From Rhodanobacter glycinis (GTDB lineage: Bacteria; Pseudomonadota; Gammaproteobacteria; Xanthomonadales; Rhodanobacteraceae): a DNA stretch of 64,000 bases. The stretch is from assembly GCF_006438785.1 (NCBI RefSeq), contig NZ_RCZB01000008.1, positions 1 through 64,000 on the forward strand, given 5' to 3'. The notes below the pieces were generated by a model. The model saw only the letters and a list, made by a program, of their open reading frames with translations, was not told the DNA's origin and ran no database searches. Positions 45,812 through 55,232 of this stretch are shown here, in pieces; the stretch's first letter is position 1, and the number at the start of each line of letters is the position of its first letter. The position numbers and the translations under genes were made by a program.

Positions 45812-47113
45812 ATGCGTTTGAAGCTGCTCACCCTGGCCCTGGCACTGGCCGCCATCTCGCTGCCCAGCCACGGCGAGGATCTGCTCGATGCCTACCGTGA
45901 CGCACGCGCCAACGACCCGGTGCTGTCGCAGGCCGACGCCACCCGGCTGGCCACTGGGGAAGGGGTCGATCAGGCGCGCGCGCTGCTGTTGCCGCAGATC
46001 TCCGGCAGCATGGGCCTGAGCCAGACCAACGGCGGCAACCAGACCGGTCACAGCCGCGCACGCACCATCAACGGCACGCTCAGCCAGACCGTAATCGACT
46101 TCAGCAAGTACGCCAACCTGAAGGCCGCGCACTCGGCGTCCGATGCGCAGGAGGAGTTCTACCAGGCCGCCGCACAGGAGCTTTACGTGCGCGTGGCCAC
46201 CGCCTATTTCGGCGTGCTGACCAGCGAGGACGAACTGACCTACGCCAAGGCCAACGAGGACGCGTTCCGGCAGCAGTACGAGCAGTCCGACCAGCGCTTC
46301 AAGGTCGGCCTTTCGGCCATCACCGACGTCTATCAGGCCAAGGCCTATTACGAGGCGGCCAAATCGCAGACCATCGCGGCGCAGAATCAGCTCAACGATG
46401 CCCGCGAGGCGCTCACCCAGATCACCGGCAAGCCGACCGCCGACCTAAAGAAGCTGCGCGACGACCTGCCGATGCAGCCACCGGCACCGGCCGACCAGGA
46501 CAGCTGGGTCAAGCAGGCGATGCAGACCAACCCCAGCCTGCTCGCGCAGAAGAACAACGTGGAGACGGCGCAACACAACATCAGCGTCGCACGTGCCGCC
46601 CATCTGCCCACGCTGACCGCCGGCGTGTCCTACGGCAAGGGTGCCGGCTGGTCGGATACCAATCCCACCGGCCGCTATCGTGACCCGGCCTCGACCACGA
46701 TCGGGCTGACCCTGAACGTGCCGATCTTCTCCGGCGGCGGGACTCAATCGCGCGTGCGCCAGTCGATCTACCAGCGCGATGCCGCCACCGACGCGATGGA
46801 GTCGCAACGTCGCCAGGTGGTGCGCGACACGCTCAATTACTACCGCTCGGTGATCGCCGGCATCGCCCAGGTGGAATCGGCCAAGGCCTCGGTGGATTCC
46901 GGCCAGAAGGCGCTTGAGGCAACCCGCGCCGGTTTCGAGGTGGGCACCCAGACGATGACCAACGTGCTGCTGGCAATCCAGACCCTGACGTCCTCGGAAA
47001 GCAGCTACTCGCAGGCTCGCCACCAGTTCATCCTGAACAAGCTGCTGCTCAAGCAGACCGCCGGCACGGCTGACCTGAAGGACATCGAGGAGATCAATAC
47101 CCTGCTGCAGTAA
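45812..47113 (+). CDS. tolC: TolC family outer-membrane efflux channel
   Basis: A 433-residue outer-membrane protein with signal peptide (residues 1-21, ending SHGED). ATG 45812 has GAGG six bases before it; 45800 is also in frame. The two OEP repeats show DLLDAYRDARANDPVLSQADA and AFRQQYEQSDQRFKVGLSAITDVYQAK, and the second AGFEVGTQTMTNVLLAIQTL. It serves type I secretion and RND efflux, whose other parts are not in the window. A terminator follows. Confidence 0.95.
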   Translation: MRLKLLTLALALAAISLPSHGEDLLDAYRDARANDPVLSQADATRLATGEGVDQARALLLPQISGSMGLSQTNGGNQTGHSRARTINGTLSQTVIDFSKYANLKAAHSASDAQEEFYQAAAQELYVRVATAYFGVLTSEDELTYAKANEDAFRQQYEQSDQRFKVGLSAITDVYQAKAYYEAAKSQTIAAQNQLNDAREALTQITGKPTADLKKLRDDLPMQPPAPADQDSWVKQAMQTNPSLLAQKNNVETAQHNISVARAAHLPTLTAGVSYGKGAGWSDTNPTGRYRDPASTTIGLTLNVPIFSGGGTQSRVRQSIYQRDAATDAMESQRRQVVRDTLNYYRSVIAGIAQVESAKASVDSGQKALEATRAGFEVGTQTMTNVLLAIQTLTSSESSYSQARHQFILNKLLLKQTAGTADLKDIEEINTLLQ

Positions 47114-47134
47114 GCCGCCGCAGGTGACAGACAC

Positions 47135-47163
47135 AAACGGCCGGGTTTGCGCCTGGCCGTTTT
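47135..47163 (+). terminator. Intrinsic terminator after tolC
   Basis: AAACGGCC (47135-47142) pairs with GGCCGTTT (47155-47162) and is followed by T-rich sequence. It may also serve waaA from the other side. Confidence 0.8.
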
Positions 47164-47188
47164 GCTGTCGGCACGACCTGGACGCGGG

Positions 47189-48457
47189 CTATTCCTGCAG
47201 CTGCGCGTCGATCAGCTGCATGATCCGCTGCACCGCGCCACGCTCGCGTTCGAAAACCTGCTGCGCCGCCTGCCCCATCCGCTCGCGCCTGGCGACATCG
47301 AGCAAGAGTTGCAGCATCTCTGGGCCGAGACGATCGACGCCCGCCACCCGTGCGGCACCGCCCTGATGGATCAGGCTGGCGGTGATCTCTTCGAAGTTGA
47401 ACGTGTGCGGTCCCACCAGCACCGGCACGGACAGGGCCGCCGGCTCCAGCACGTTATGGCCACCGATCGGGACCAGGCTGCCGCCGACAAAGGCCACATC
47501 GCTGGCCGCGAAGAACGGCATCAGCTGCCCCATCGCGTCGATCACGAACACCTGATGCGCAGGCGACGGCACGCGATCGATGCTGCGCGTGGCCACCGCG
47601 AAGCCCAGGCTGCGCACCGCATGCTCGACCAACCGGAAGCGCTCGGGATGGCGCGGCGCCAGCAGCAGCAGCGCGTCGGGCAATCGCTTCAACACCTGCA
47701 GGTGCGCTTCCAGTACCGCCAGTTCCTCGCCTTCATGGGTACTGGCTGCCATCCATACCGGCCGACGCGGGCCCCAGTGTTCGCGCATTGCCGCGCCATC
47801 GGCTACCGCACCTTGTGGTATCGGCATGTCGAACTTCATGTTGCCAATGACCACGATCTGCTGTGGATCGGCGCCCAGCAGGCGATAGCGCGCGGCGTCG
47901 GTGCGCGACTGTGCGGCAATCAGGCTCACGCAGCGCAGCGCCGAACGCAGCAGCGCGCGCAGTGGCTTGTAGCCGCGCAACGAACGCTCGGACAGTCGCG
48001 CGTTGACGATCATCAGCGGAATCCCGCGCCGGCGGCAGGCGAAATACAGGTTCGGCCAGATCTCGGTTTCGACGATCAGGGCCAGTCGCGGGCGGATCTT
48101 TTTCAGGAAGCGGCCTACCGAATACGGCAGGTCGTACGGCAGGTAGACATGAAACACGCTGTCGCCGAACAGCTGGTGCACGCGCGCGGTGCCGGTCGGC
48201 GTCACCGTGGTGATCACCAGCGGCGCGTTCGGGTAGTCGCGGCGCAGCGCCTTGATCATCGGCTCGGCGGCATTCACCTCGCCCACCGACACTGCATGCA
48301 CCCACAGGCTGCCGCTGAATCCTGGCGCATCAAAAAAGCCGAACCGCTCCGGCCAGCGTCGATGGTAGGGCCGCGAACGCACCCCGCGCGCCAGCAACCG
48401 CAGCACCAGCAGCGGCGTTACCAGAAACATCGCGAGAGTGTAGAGATAGCGCAGCAA
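47189..48457 (-). CDS. waaA: 3-deoxy-D-manno-octulosonic acid transferase
   Basis: Inner-membrane enzyme adding Kdo to lipid IVA. The 422 residues start with a membrane anchor (LYTLAMFLVTPLLVLRLLAR) and show WVHAVSVGEVNAAEPMIKAL, FHVYLPYDLPYSVGRFLKK, LIVETEIWPNLYFACRRRGI, KFDMPIPQGA and the late VGGSLVPIGGHNVLEPAALSVPVLVGPHTFNF. It is convergent with tolC and divergent from lpxL, 92 bases away. Confidence 0.96.
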   Translation of the reverse strand: MLRYLYTLAMFLVTPLLVLRLLARGVRSRPYHRRWPERFGFFDAPGFSGSLWVHAVSVGEVNAAEPMIKALRRDYPNAPLVITTVTPTGTARVHQLFGDSVFHVYLPYDLPYSVGRFLKKIRPRLALIVETEIWPNLYFACRRRGIPLMIVNARLSERSLRGYKPLRALLRSALRCVSLIAAQSRTDAARYRLLGADPQQIVVIGNMKFDMPIPQGAVADGAAMREHWGPRRPVWMAASTHEGEELAVLEAHLQVLKRLPDALLLLAPRHPERFRLVEHAVRSLGFAVATRSIDRVPSPAHQVFVIDAMGQLMPFFAASDVAFVGGSLVPIGGHNVLEPAALSVPVLVGPHTFNFEEITASLIHQGGAARVAGVDRLGPEMLQLLLDVARRERMGQAAQQVFERERGAVQRIMQLIDAQLQE

Positions 48458-48549
48458 AGTAAGTGCCCGGCATTCAACGCGGCAGTATACGAGAGCGGGG
48501 GGCGGTACACGGGCACGCGCGGTCGTTCCCCGATGCCACCTCCACTACA

Positions 48550-49485
48550 ATGCGCACGATGCCCGGCATGCCCCGTCCCGCCTTCACCCGTTCCCTGCTT
48601 GCACCGCGCCACTGGCCGGCATGGCTCGGGGTGGCCGTGATCTGGCTGATCGCGCGACTGCCGCAGCGTGCGCTGTCGTGGCTGGGCCGCCGGCTGGGCG
48701 CACTGGTGCTGCGGACGCCCTCCGCGCGCCGGCATATCGCGCAAACCAACATCGCGCTGTGTTTCCCCGAACTCGATGCTCCCGGCCGGGCCGCGCTGGT
48801 CGATGCCAACCTGCGCGACATCGGCATGATGCTGGTGGAGTTTGCACTGGGATGGATGGGCAGCGATCGGCGCATGGCAGATATCCCGACCCGCATCGAG
48901 GGGCTGCAGCATCTCGAGGCAGCCCGTGCGCAGGGCCGCGGTGTGCTGTTGGTGGGCGGGCACTTTTCCCATCTGGAGCTGTGCGCCCGACTGGTCTCGC
49001 AGCGCATCCGCATCGCCGGCATGTACCGGCGGATGGACTCGGCGGTATTCGAGTGGGTCGTGCTGCGTGCGCGACTGCACTACGCCGCTGCGATGTTCGA
49101 CAAGGACGACATCCGCGGCACCGTGAAATATCTGCGCAACGGCGGCACGCTGTGGTATGCCCCGGATCAGGACATGCGCAGCAAGGACACCGTGTTCGTG
49201 CCGTTCTTCGGCATACCGGCGGCCACCATCACCGCCACCCACCACCTGGCACGCATGTCCGGCGCGGTGGTGATCCCGTTCTTCCATCGGCGCCTGCCGG
49301 ATGGACAGGGTTATGCGCTGCGGCTCGGTGCGCCGCTGGAAGGTTTCCCGGGCACCGACGTGCTGGCCGATACCGCTCGCGTCAACGCCTGCATCGAGCA
49401 GATGGTGCGTGAGGCGCCCGAACAATATCTGTGGGTGCATAAGCGCTTCAAGACCCGCCCGGCTGATGAGCCGGCGATCTACTGA
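48550..49485 (+). CDS. lpxL: Lipid A late acyltransferase, LpxL/HtrB-like
   Basis: A 311-residue membrane-anchored acyltransferase adding a secondary fatty acid to lipid A. It has an N-terminal hydrophobic segment, the catalytic HX4E motif in GGHFSHLELC, YAPDQDMRSKDTVFVPFFG and the C-terminal YLWVHKRFKTRP. Several ATGs lie within 20 bases (48550, 48559, 48568); 48550 is chosen. Acyl chain and position cannot be read from the sequence. Confidence 0.9.
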   Translation: MRTMPGMPRPAFTRSLLAPRHWPAWLGVAVIWLIARLPQRALSWLGRRLGALVLRTPSARRHIAQTNIALCFPELDAPGRAALVDANLRDIGMMLVEFALGWMGSDRRMADIPTRIEGLQHLEAARAQGRGVLLVGGHFSHLELCARLVSQRIRIAGMYRRMDSAVFEWVVLRARLHYAAAMFDKDDIRGTVKYLRNGGTLWYAPDQDMRSKDTVFVPFFGIPAATITATHHLARMSGAVVIPFFHRRLPDGQGYALRLGAPLEGFPGTDVLADTARVNACIEQMVREAPEQYLWVHKRFKTRPADEPAIY

Positions 49486-49707
49486 TTCCGCCGACAGCCA
49501 GGTGAAAGCCTGATTCGCTGAAAATTGCGCCGCTTTCGCGACCAGAGTCGATCACGCCGACTTGCCTCGCGTCCGAGTGGCGACCTCGCACAATCATTCC
49601 ACCATCCTGAGACGGCACCCTCCGGGTTTGTCGCACGATCGGGCCGGAGACGACCCGTGCAAGGTTTCGCCACTCCATCGCGCCGCATCGGCAAAGGAGT
49701 TGGAAAA

Positions 49708-50454
49708 ATGGACGAAGCCGGCCCGCGGGGGACATCCCCCATGCCCATTCTCATGTACCACAACATCGCACGCGCGCCGCGCGATCTGCGCGTGTATCGC
49801 AGCCTGTTCGTGAGCCCGGCTGCGTTCGCGCGGCAGATGTGGCTGCTGCGCCGATTCGGTTACACCGGACTGTCCATGTCGGCCGCGATGCCGTATCTGC
49901 GAGGCGAACGCGCAGGCCGCATTGCCATCATCACGCTGGACGATGGCTACGTGGACAACCTGGACTACGCGCTGCCCATTCTGCAGCGGTACGGTTTCAG
50001 CGCCACCTGCTATGTCGTCAGCGGCAGTGTCGGGCAATACAACCAGTGGGATGCCGAGCGGCTGGGTGTGCGCAAACCGTTGATGTCGGTGGAGCAACTG
50101 CGCGGCTGGCACCGCGGCGGCATGGAAATCGGCGCACATACGCGCAGCCATCCCCGGCTGACGCAATGCGATGGCGCGCAATTGCACGACGAGATCCACG
50201 GCAGCAAGGCGACGCTGGAGGATCACCTCGGCGCGCCGGTCACGCAGTTCTGCTACCCGTATGGCGACGCCGACGACCGCGTGGCTGGTGTGGTGCGCGA
50301 AGCCGGCTTCGCCGCCGCGACCACGACCCGACGCGGCCGGACCACCGCCGGCATGGACCTGTGGCGACTGCCGCGGGTCCAGGTTGCACGACACCACCTG
50401 TTGCCACAGTTCGGCATGCGGGTGCTGTCGCGCTATGAGGATCGCCGCGCATGA
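49708..50454 (+). CDS. Polysaccharide deacetylase (NodB-like)
   Basis: A 248-residue carbohydrate esterase family 4 protein. ATG 49708 has AAGGAG eight bases before it. The metal and catalytic motifs are MPILMYHNIARAP, IITLDDGYVDNLDYALPIL (TxDDG type), IGAHTRSHPRLT (HxxSHP) and FCYPYGDADDRV. It overlaps the next glycosyltransferase gene by four bases (ATGA). No signal peptide is evident, so it may act in the cytosol on a sugar precursor, or be anchored otherwise. Confidence 0.9.
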   Translation: MDEAGPRGTSPMPILMYHNIARAPRDLRVYRSLFVSPAAFARQMWLLRRFGYTGLSMSAAMPYLRGERAGRIAIITLDDGYVDNLDYALPILQRYGFSATCYVVSGSVGQYNQWDAERLGVRKPLMSVEQLRGWHRGGMEIGAHTRSHPRLTQCDGAQLHDEIHGSKATLEDHLGAPVTQFCYPYGDADDRVAGVVREAGFAAATTTRRGRTTAGMDLWRLPRVQVARHHLLPQFGMRVLSRYEDRRA

Positions 50455-51527
50455 AGCTCCTTTTTGTCGGCACCAACCCCGAGAACACCGGGGCCGCCAG
50501 TCACTTTGTCGCACTGGCGCAAGCCATGGTCGAGGCCGGGCATCAGGTCACTGCGGTGGTCTATCCCGATGGTCTGATCTGGCAGGGGCTGGCCCGCTCC
50601 GGCATCCGTCGATACCAGTCGCAATTCCGCAACGTGTTTGACCTGCGCGGCTATGTCGCCGTCTTCAAGGCGGCACGACAGCTGAAACCGGACTGGCTGG
50701 TGGGAAACTTCGGCAAGGAGTACTGGCCGCTGATCCTGATCGGACGACTGCTGCGCATCCCGGTCGCGCTGTTCCGGCATCGCACGCCAGCCATGAAACG
50801 CCTCTCCGCCCGTCTGGTCCCGCGCCTCGCACAACGATTCCTTGCGGTCTCGGAGCACGCCCGCCAGGCCTATCTGGATCGAGGCATCCCGGGCCATCTG
50901 GTACGGGTGCTCTACAACCCGGTCGACACGGAACTGTGCCGGCCCGATCCGCGCGGACGCAGCGAGATCCTGCGCTCGCTTGGCCTGGATGAGGAAACGA
51001 TCGTGCTCGGCTACACCGGCCGCATGCACAACGGCAAGGGCATCTTTCCCCTGTTCGAAGCCGCCACCGCGGCCATGGCGGAACAGCCGCGGCTGCACTG
51101 CCTGTGGCTGGGCGACGGCCCGGATGCACGAACGCTGCGTGAACGCGCCGCTGCCGATCCGACCGCGGACCGGCATCACTTCCTTGGCTGGATCCATGAC
51201 GTCCAGCCCTATTACAGCGCGATGTCCATGCTGGCCTTCCCGTCGATAGCGACGGAAACCTTTGGCCGGGTCTCGGTCGAGGCGCAGGCCGCCGGCGTGC
51301 CCGTGTTGTGCAGCGATATCGGCGGGATTCCCGAGACACTGGAGGCGGGGGTGACCGGCCTGCTGCTGCCGCCGGGCAACGTGGCCGCATGGCGCGACGC
51401 CATCCTGAAGTTATGCGACCCATCCCTGCGGATGTCGATGGGTGCAGCCGCGCGCGAATATGTGCAAAAGCATTTCAGTACGCTGGTGATCGCCAGCCAG
51501 TTCCTGCAGATACTGACCAGCGACTGA
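50451..51527 (+). CDS. Glycosyltransferase family 4
   Basis: A 358-residue GT-B enzyme. N-terminal LLFVGTNPENTGAASHFVALAQAM binds the acceptor side; the C-terminal half has GYTGRMHNGKGIFPLFEAA, LWLGDGPDARTL and the nucleotide-sugar motif PSIATETFGRVSVEAQAAGVPVLC (EX7E). It overlaps the deacetylase start, suggesting joint work on one glycan, probably LPS core or O-antigen. The sugar is unknown. Confidence 0.9.
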   Translation: MKLLFVGTNPENTGAASHFVALAQAMVEAGHQVTAVVYPDGLIWQGLARSGIRRYQSQFRNVFDLRGYVAVFKAARQLKPDWLVGNFGKEYWPLILIGRLLRIPVALFRHRTPAMKRLSARLVPRLAQRFLAVSEHARQAYLDRGIPGHLVRVLYNPVDTELCRPDPRGRSEILRSLGLDEETIVLGYTGRMHNGKGIFPLFEAATAAMAEQPRLHCLWLGDGPDARTLRERAAADPTADRHHFLGWIHDVQPYYSAMSMLAFPSIATETFGRVSVEAQAAGVPVLCSDIGGIPETLEAGVTGLLLPPGNVAAWRDAILKLCDPSLRMSMGAAAREYVQKHFSTLVIASQFLQILTSD

Positions 51528-51539
51528 GCCTGCGTCGGA

Positions 51540-52298
51540 TCAATCCCGCGGCCGGCGCCGCCCCTCGTACAACTTCGCGTATTTCAGGAACGCGTAGAAG
51601 GCGTGGACCCGCGCCGCGATGAAGCCGGCCCAGCCGGAACGCCAGTGCCCGCGCAGCACGTAGTAGCGCAGGAACGCCACGGCCGGATACGCCACCATGC
51701 GCAGGCGCAGCCAGCGCACCCGACGTTGGGTCAGGTCGGCCAGCTGCAGGCTGGAGTAGCGGTTCGCCTTGGCCACGCGCCCGGCGATGTCGGGTTCGCC
51801 GTAATGATCGATGACCACGTCGAGCACGCCCACTGGGCCGTCCACTTGCACCTCCTCGTGCACCTCGTGATCGCTCATGCGTGCACGTTGCCGGTCGAAC
51901 AGACGCACATAGTGATTGAGCCGGCTGCGCGCAGACTGCCAGCGCCAGAACTGCCACTCGCGGCGCCACAACTGGTAACCCGCATGCGCAGGCGCCTGCA
52001 GCGCCTGTTGCAGCACTGCGGCTGCGGCTGCACCCAGCGATTCGTCCGAATCCAGCAGCAGCACCCAGCGATGGCTGGCCAGGTCGATCGCCGCCTGCTT
52101 CTGCGCGCTGTAGCCGGCAAACGGCTGGGCGTGGATACGCGCGCCGTAGTGCGCGGCGATCGCCTTGGTGGCGTCGGTCGAACCCGAGTCCAGCACAACG
52201 ATCTCGTCGGCCCAGCTCACCCCGCGCAGGCAGGCGTCGAGCGTATCGGCGTTGTTGAATGTGGTCACCACCACCGACAGCGGCTCACGCCCGCTCAT
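51540..52298 (-). CDS. Glycosyltransferase family 2, WaaE/KdtX-like
   Basis: A 252-residue GT-A enzyme. ATG 52298 is better spaced from GGAGG than 52301. It shows LSVVVTTFNNADTLDACLRGVSWADEIVVLDSGSTDAT, WVLLLDSDESLG (DxD) and a C-terminal membrane-associated segment. This pattern is that of WaaE/KdtX, which adds glucose to the LPS inner core heptose. It overlaps the end of the O-antigen ligase gene by 14 bases, so the two are co-expressed. Confidence 0.88.
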   Translation of the reverse strand: MSGREPLSVVVTTFNNADTLDACLRGVSWADEIVVLDSGSTDATKAIAAHYGARIHAQPFAGYSAQKQAAIDLASHRWVLLLDSDESLGAAAAAVLQQALQAPAHAGYQLWRREWQFWRWQSARSRLNHYVRLFDRQRARMSDHEVHEEVQVDGPVGVLDVVIDHYGEPDIAGRVAKANRYSSLQLADLTQRRVRWLRLRMVAYPAVAFLRYYVLRGHWRSGWAGFIAARVHAFYAFLKYAKLYEGRRRPRD

Positions 52299-53550
52299 CA
52301 TCGGCCTCCACGTACAGCGCGGCGCACCACAAGCCGAGCAGCCAGCCGAACAGCAACCCCCACCAGGCCGAATAGAAGGCCAAATGCGTATTCAACGGAA
52401 ACAGCATCACGCCCAGCGCCAGCGTGACCGGGAACGCCCGCGCGCGCGCTGCCGCGCCGACCCGGCGCCATGCGCGCAGCGCCAGCGCCACGGCGGCGAG
52501 CCACAGCAGCAGGCCGATCGCACCGGTTTCGGTAAGCACCTCCAGCACCAGCTGATGCGCATGGCAGGCACCTTCGCCCACGCCGCAGGCTTCGCCGGTA
52601 GCCACGAAGTGATCATTCGCCGGCGCATAGGCCGGATAGGCGTAGCGAAAACCCCGCGCGCCGACACCGTTGACCGGATGTGCCGCAATCATGCCGACGC
52701 TGGCATGCCAGATGTCGAGCCGGCCACTGAGCGCCGTGTCGATCGACTGGTCGGTGCCCTGCAGCACGAGCAGGGTGCGCTCCATCCGATCATGAAAACG
52801 GCTGGAGGTTTTCCAGGCGACGCCGCCGGCCAGCGCCAGCAGTGCCGCCGCGATCGCGCACAGCCCGGCAAAGCGCAGCGGCGACTTTGCCTCGCGCCAG
52901 GCAAAGCCCAGCGCCACCAGCGCGTAACACAGCCATGCCGCGCGTGAGCCCGCCAGCAGCACCGGGCCCAATACCAGCACGAACGCGAGCAGCAGACCCG
53001 GCAAGCCCCAGCGTCGCCGCGCAGCCCACAGTGCAAAGGGCGACAACACGGCCAGGGTCGGCCCCAGCTTGAGATTGTCGGCACCGAAGATACCGGAGAC
53101 GCGCTCCGCCTCGGCGTGGCCGCCCAGGCTCCAGCCGGTCAGTGCCTGCACCCACGCGTCGACACACCACAATCCAAGCACCAATGCCACGGCCACATAC
53201 AGTGCCTGCAGCTTGTGCTCGCGACGGATCGCGAAACACGCATACAAACCCAGCGGCGCGTAACGCAGCAACGCAGCCACCGTTCCCCAGCTCTTGCCCG
53301 GCATGATCGCGTCGACGGCGGACAACAACGCCGCGCCCACGTACGCGGCCAGCAGCCACAACAGCAGGCGCGCACCAGGATGTTGCCGCAGCGCCTGCGG
53401 TTCGCGCGCAAACAGCAGGATCACGCCGAGCAGGCACAGCGCGGTACCCAGCTCCGAACTGCGCCCGAACGGCAGCAGCGCCATCACCAACCAGAACGGC
53501 AGCAGCGGGGAACGCAGCGCAGCCTTGAGTGAGGTGCCGAAGGAATTCAT
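52285..53550 (-). CDS. O-antigen ligase family membrane protein
   Basis: A 421-residue inner-membrane protein of about 12 helices with a large periplasmic loop between late helices (AHPVNGVGARGFRYAYPAYAPANDHFVATGEACGVGEGACHAHQLVLEVLTETG), including the His/Arg-rich region typical of WaaL/RfaL-type ligases. It should join O-antigen or another glycan to lipid A-core in the periplasm. Wzy-type polymerase is the main alternative. ATG 53550 is preferred to 53580. Confidence 0.88.
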   Translation of the reverse strand: MNSFGTSLKAALRSPLLPFWLVMALLPFGRSSELGTALCLLGVILLFAREPQALRQHPGARLLLWLLAAYVGAALLSAVDAIMPGKSWGTVAALLRYAPLGLYACFAIRREHKLQALYVAVALVLGLWCVDAWVQALTGWSLGGHAEAERVSGIFGADNLKLGPTLAVLSPFALWAARRRWGLPGLLLAFVLVLGPVLLAGSRAAWLCYALVALGFAWREAKSPLRFAGLCAIAAALLALAGGVAWKTSSRFHDRMERTLLVLQGTDQSIDTALSGRLDIWHASVGMIAAHPVNGVGARGFRYAYPAYAPANDHFVATGEACGVGEGACHAHQLVLEVLTETGAIGLLLWLAAVALALRAWRRVGAAARARAFPVTLALGVMLFPLNTHLAFYSAWWGLLFGWLLGLWCAALYVEADDERA

Positions 53551-53618
53551 GCGTGGATCGAAGAGGAGGCGGTCCCGCATTGTAGGCGAGCGCGAACGCC
53601 CGCGCGCCCGAACCGCTC

Positions 53619-54770
53619 TCAGCTGGTGGCCACTTCGTCGTACAGCGCCAGGGTGGCATCCTGCATGTCGGTCAGGCGGTAACTCTGCAATGGCGAGATC
53701 GGCGGCGCCACGCGCAACAACTCGGCGGCACGTTCAACCAGCCGCTCGCGATCGCCCGGCGGCACGCGACCGGCCGGATACAGTTCGGCCAGCAATTCGC
53801 CGACGCCACCATGCGCATAACCGAGCACCGGCCGGCACAACGACAGTGCCTCGATCACCGTGCGCCCGAACGATTCGGGTTTGTTCGACAGCTGCAGCAC
53901 CAGCGCGGATATCGCGTAGATGTCGCGGATATCGTGGCGCGGTGGCGACAACACGACCTGCGAGGTGACTCCACGCACGCGGATCAGGTCCCGCAGCTCG
54001 GCCACGTAGGCTTCGCGACCGGGCTCGATCACGCCCAGCAGCAGCAGGCGGGCCTCGATCCCGCGACGCTTGAGGTCGGCCAGCAGTTCGATCGCGTCGT
54101 GATGGCCCTTCAGGCGCGTGCCGCGTGCAGGCAGGGTCAGCAACGGTGCACCGCTCAGCGCCGGGTATTCGGCAAAGAAAGCTTTCTGCCACGCGTCGTC
54201 GGGCCGATGCCCGTAGGGGAACGCGACCGGGTCGATTCCGCGCGGGATCACCCGCACCCTGGCTGGCTCCAGCCAGCGGTAATGGCTGAGCACGTAATCG
54301 CGCATGGTCTGCGAGACCGCGATCACGCGCTCCCCACGCAGCAGGATCGCGCTGTAGCGTCCCGGCGAATTGAGCCCGTGCACGGTGGTGATGAAGTGCG
54401 GCCGCGGCGTCATGCCCTTGAGCGCCCACCAGCCCATCCAGGCCGGCAATCGCGAACGGGCATGCACGATGTCCGGCTTGAGCTCGCGCAGCACCCGGCG
54501 CAACGCACCGAGCCGGGTCAGGGTGAACAGCGACTTGCGACCCAGGTCGAGCGTGACATGCTCGCTGCCCTCGGCCTGCAACTGCGCGTCCAGCCGGCCG
54601 CCGGCGGAGATCACCACCGAGCGATGACCGGCCTGCACCAGCGCGCGGGCAATCTCCAGCGCCGATCGCTCCGCACCGCCGGAATGCAGCGCGGGGATCA
54701 ACTGGACCACGGTCAACAGCTTGGCGGGAACGGCAATGCTGGACATGAGCTCTGGGCTGGAGGCTTTCAT
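53619..54770 (-). CDS. Glycosyltransferase family 4
   Basis: A 383-residue GT-B enzyme. It shows LIPALHSGGAERSALEIARALVQAGHRSVVISAGGRLDAQL at the N-terminus, HARSRLPAWMGWWALKG, TTVHGLNSPGRYSAILLRGERVIAVSQ, the LLTLPARGTRLKGHHDAIEL segment and SNKPESFGRTVIEALSLCRPVLGYAHGGVGELL with the EX7E motif. The mix of features fits a core heptose or hexose transferase. Start 54770 or 54746 possible. It lies 68 bases upstream of the ligase on the same strand. Confidence 0.9.
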   Translation of the reverse strand: MKASSPELMSSIAVPAKLLTVVQLIPALHSGGAERSALEIARALVQAGHRSVVISAGGRLDAQLQAEGSEHVTLDLGRKSLFTLTRLGALRRVLRELKPDIVHARSRLPAWMGWWALKGMTPRPHFITTVHGLNSPGRYSAILLRGERVIAVSQTMRDYVLSHYRWLEPARVRVIPRGIDPVAFPYGHRPDDAWQKAFFAEYPALSGAPLLTLPARGTRLKGHHDAIELLADLKRRGIEARLLLLGVIEPGREAYVAELRDLIRVRGVTSQVVLSPPRHDIRDIYAISALVLQLSNKPESFGRTVIEALSLCRPVLGYAHGGVGELLAELYPAGRVPPGDRERLVERAAELLRVAPPISPLQSYRLTDMQDATLALYDEVATS

Positions 54771-54823
54771 TCTCTAAAGGCAAGCAAAAACAATGCCGCC
54801 AGCGGCTCGCGCCAGTCGGACGA

Positions 54824-55033
54824 TCAGTCGCGCAACACGTAATGCGCACCGCAGTAGGCGCAGGTTGATTCACCGTCGTCATCGACGATCGGCAGGTACA
54901 CCTTCGGGTGCGAATTCCACAGCTCCATGCCGGGCATCGGGCAGGACAGCGGCAGGTCGGTGCGCGTCACTTCGTAACGATTTTCGGCATTTGCCGGCAC
55001 CGGTGGCACCGTCGCGGACAGGGGGCGTGACAT
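54824..55033 (-). CDS. Zinc-finger (CHCC-type) small protein
   Basis: A 69-residue protein with Cys31, His42 and the pair Cys59/Cys62 (LSCPMPGMELWNSHPKVYLPI... CAYCGAHYVL), the pattern of the zf-CHCC family related to NDUFS6. In bacteria these proteins often accompany aminotransferase or LPS genes; the role is unknown. It reads toward the glycosyltransferase gene 53 bases away. Confidence 0.85.
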   Translation of the reverse strand: MSRPLSATVPPVPANAENRYEVTRTDLPLSCPMPGMELWNSHPKVYLPIVDDDGESTCAYCGAHYVLRD

Positions 55034-55232
55034 CGGTGAACTCCAGACTGGACATCAGGCCGCAAATGGTAGCAGGCTGCAGCCTTCTGTCGGGGGGCAG
55101 GAACGGGGAAGCGGGGCGAATCAACCACGGCGTTCAGCCGACAGGTTGCTGCAGGTTTTGTCACCAAGTGGGCACACCATCATCGACCGGTGCTTCGCAT
55201 CGGGCCAACTGCCACTGCTTTAGGAGCAGACC

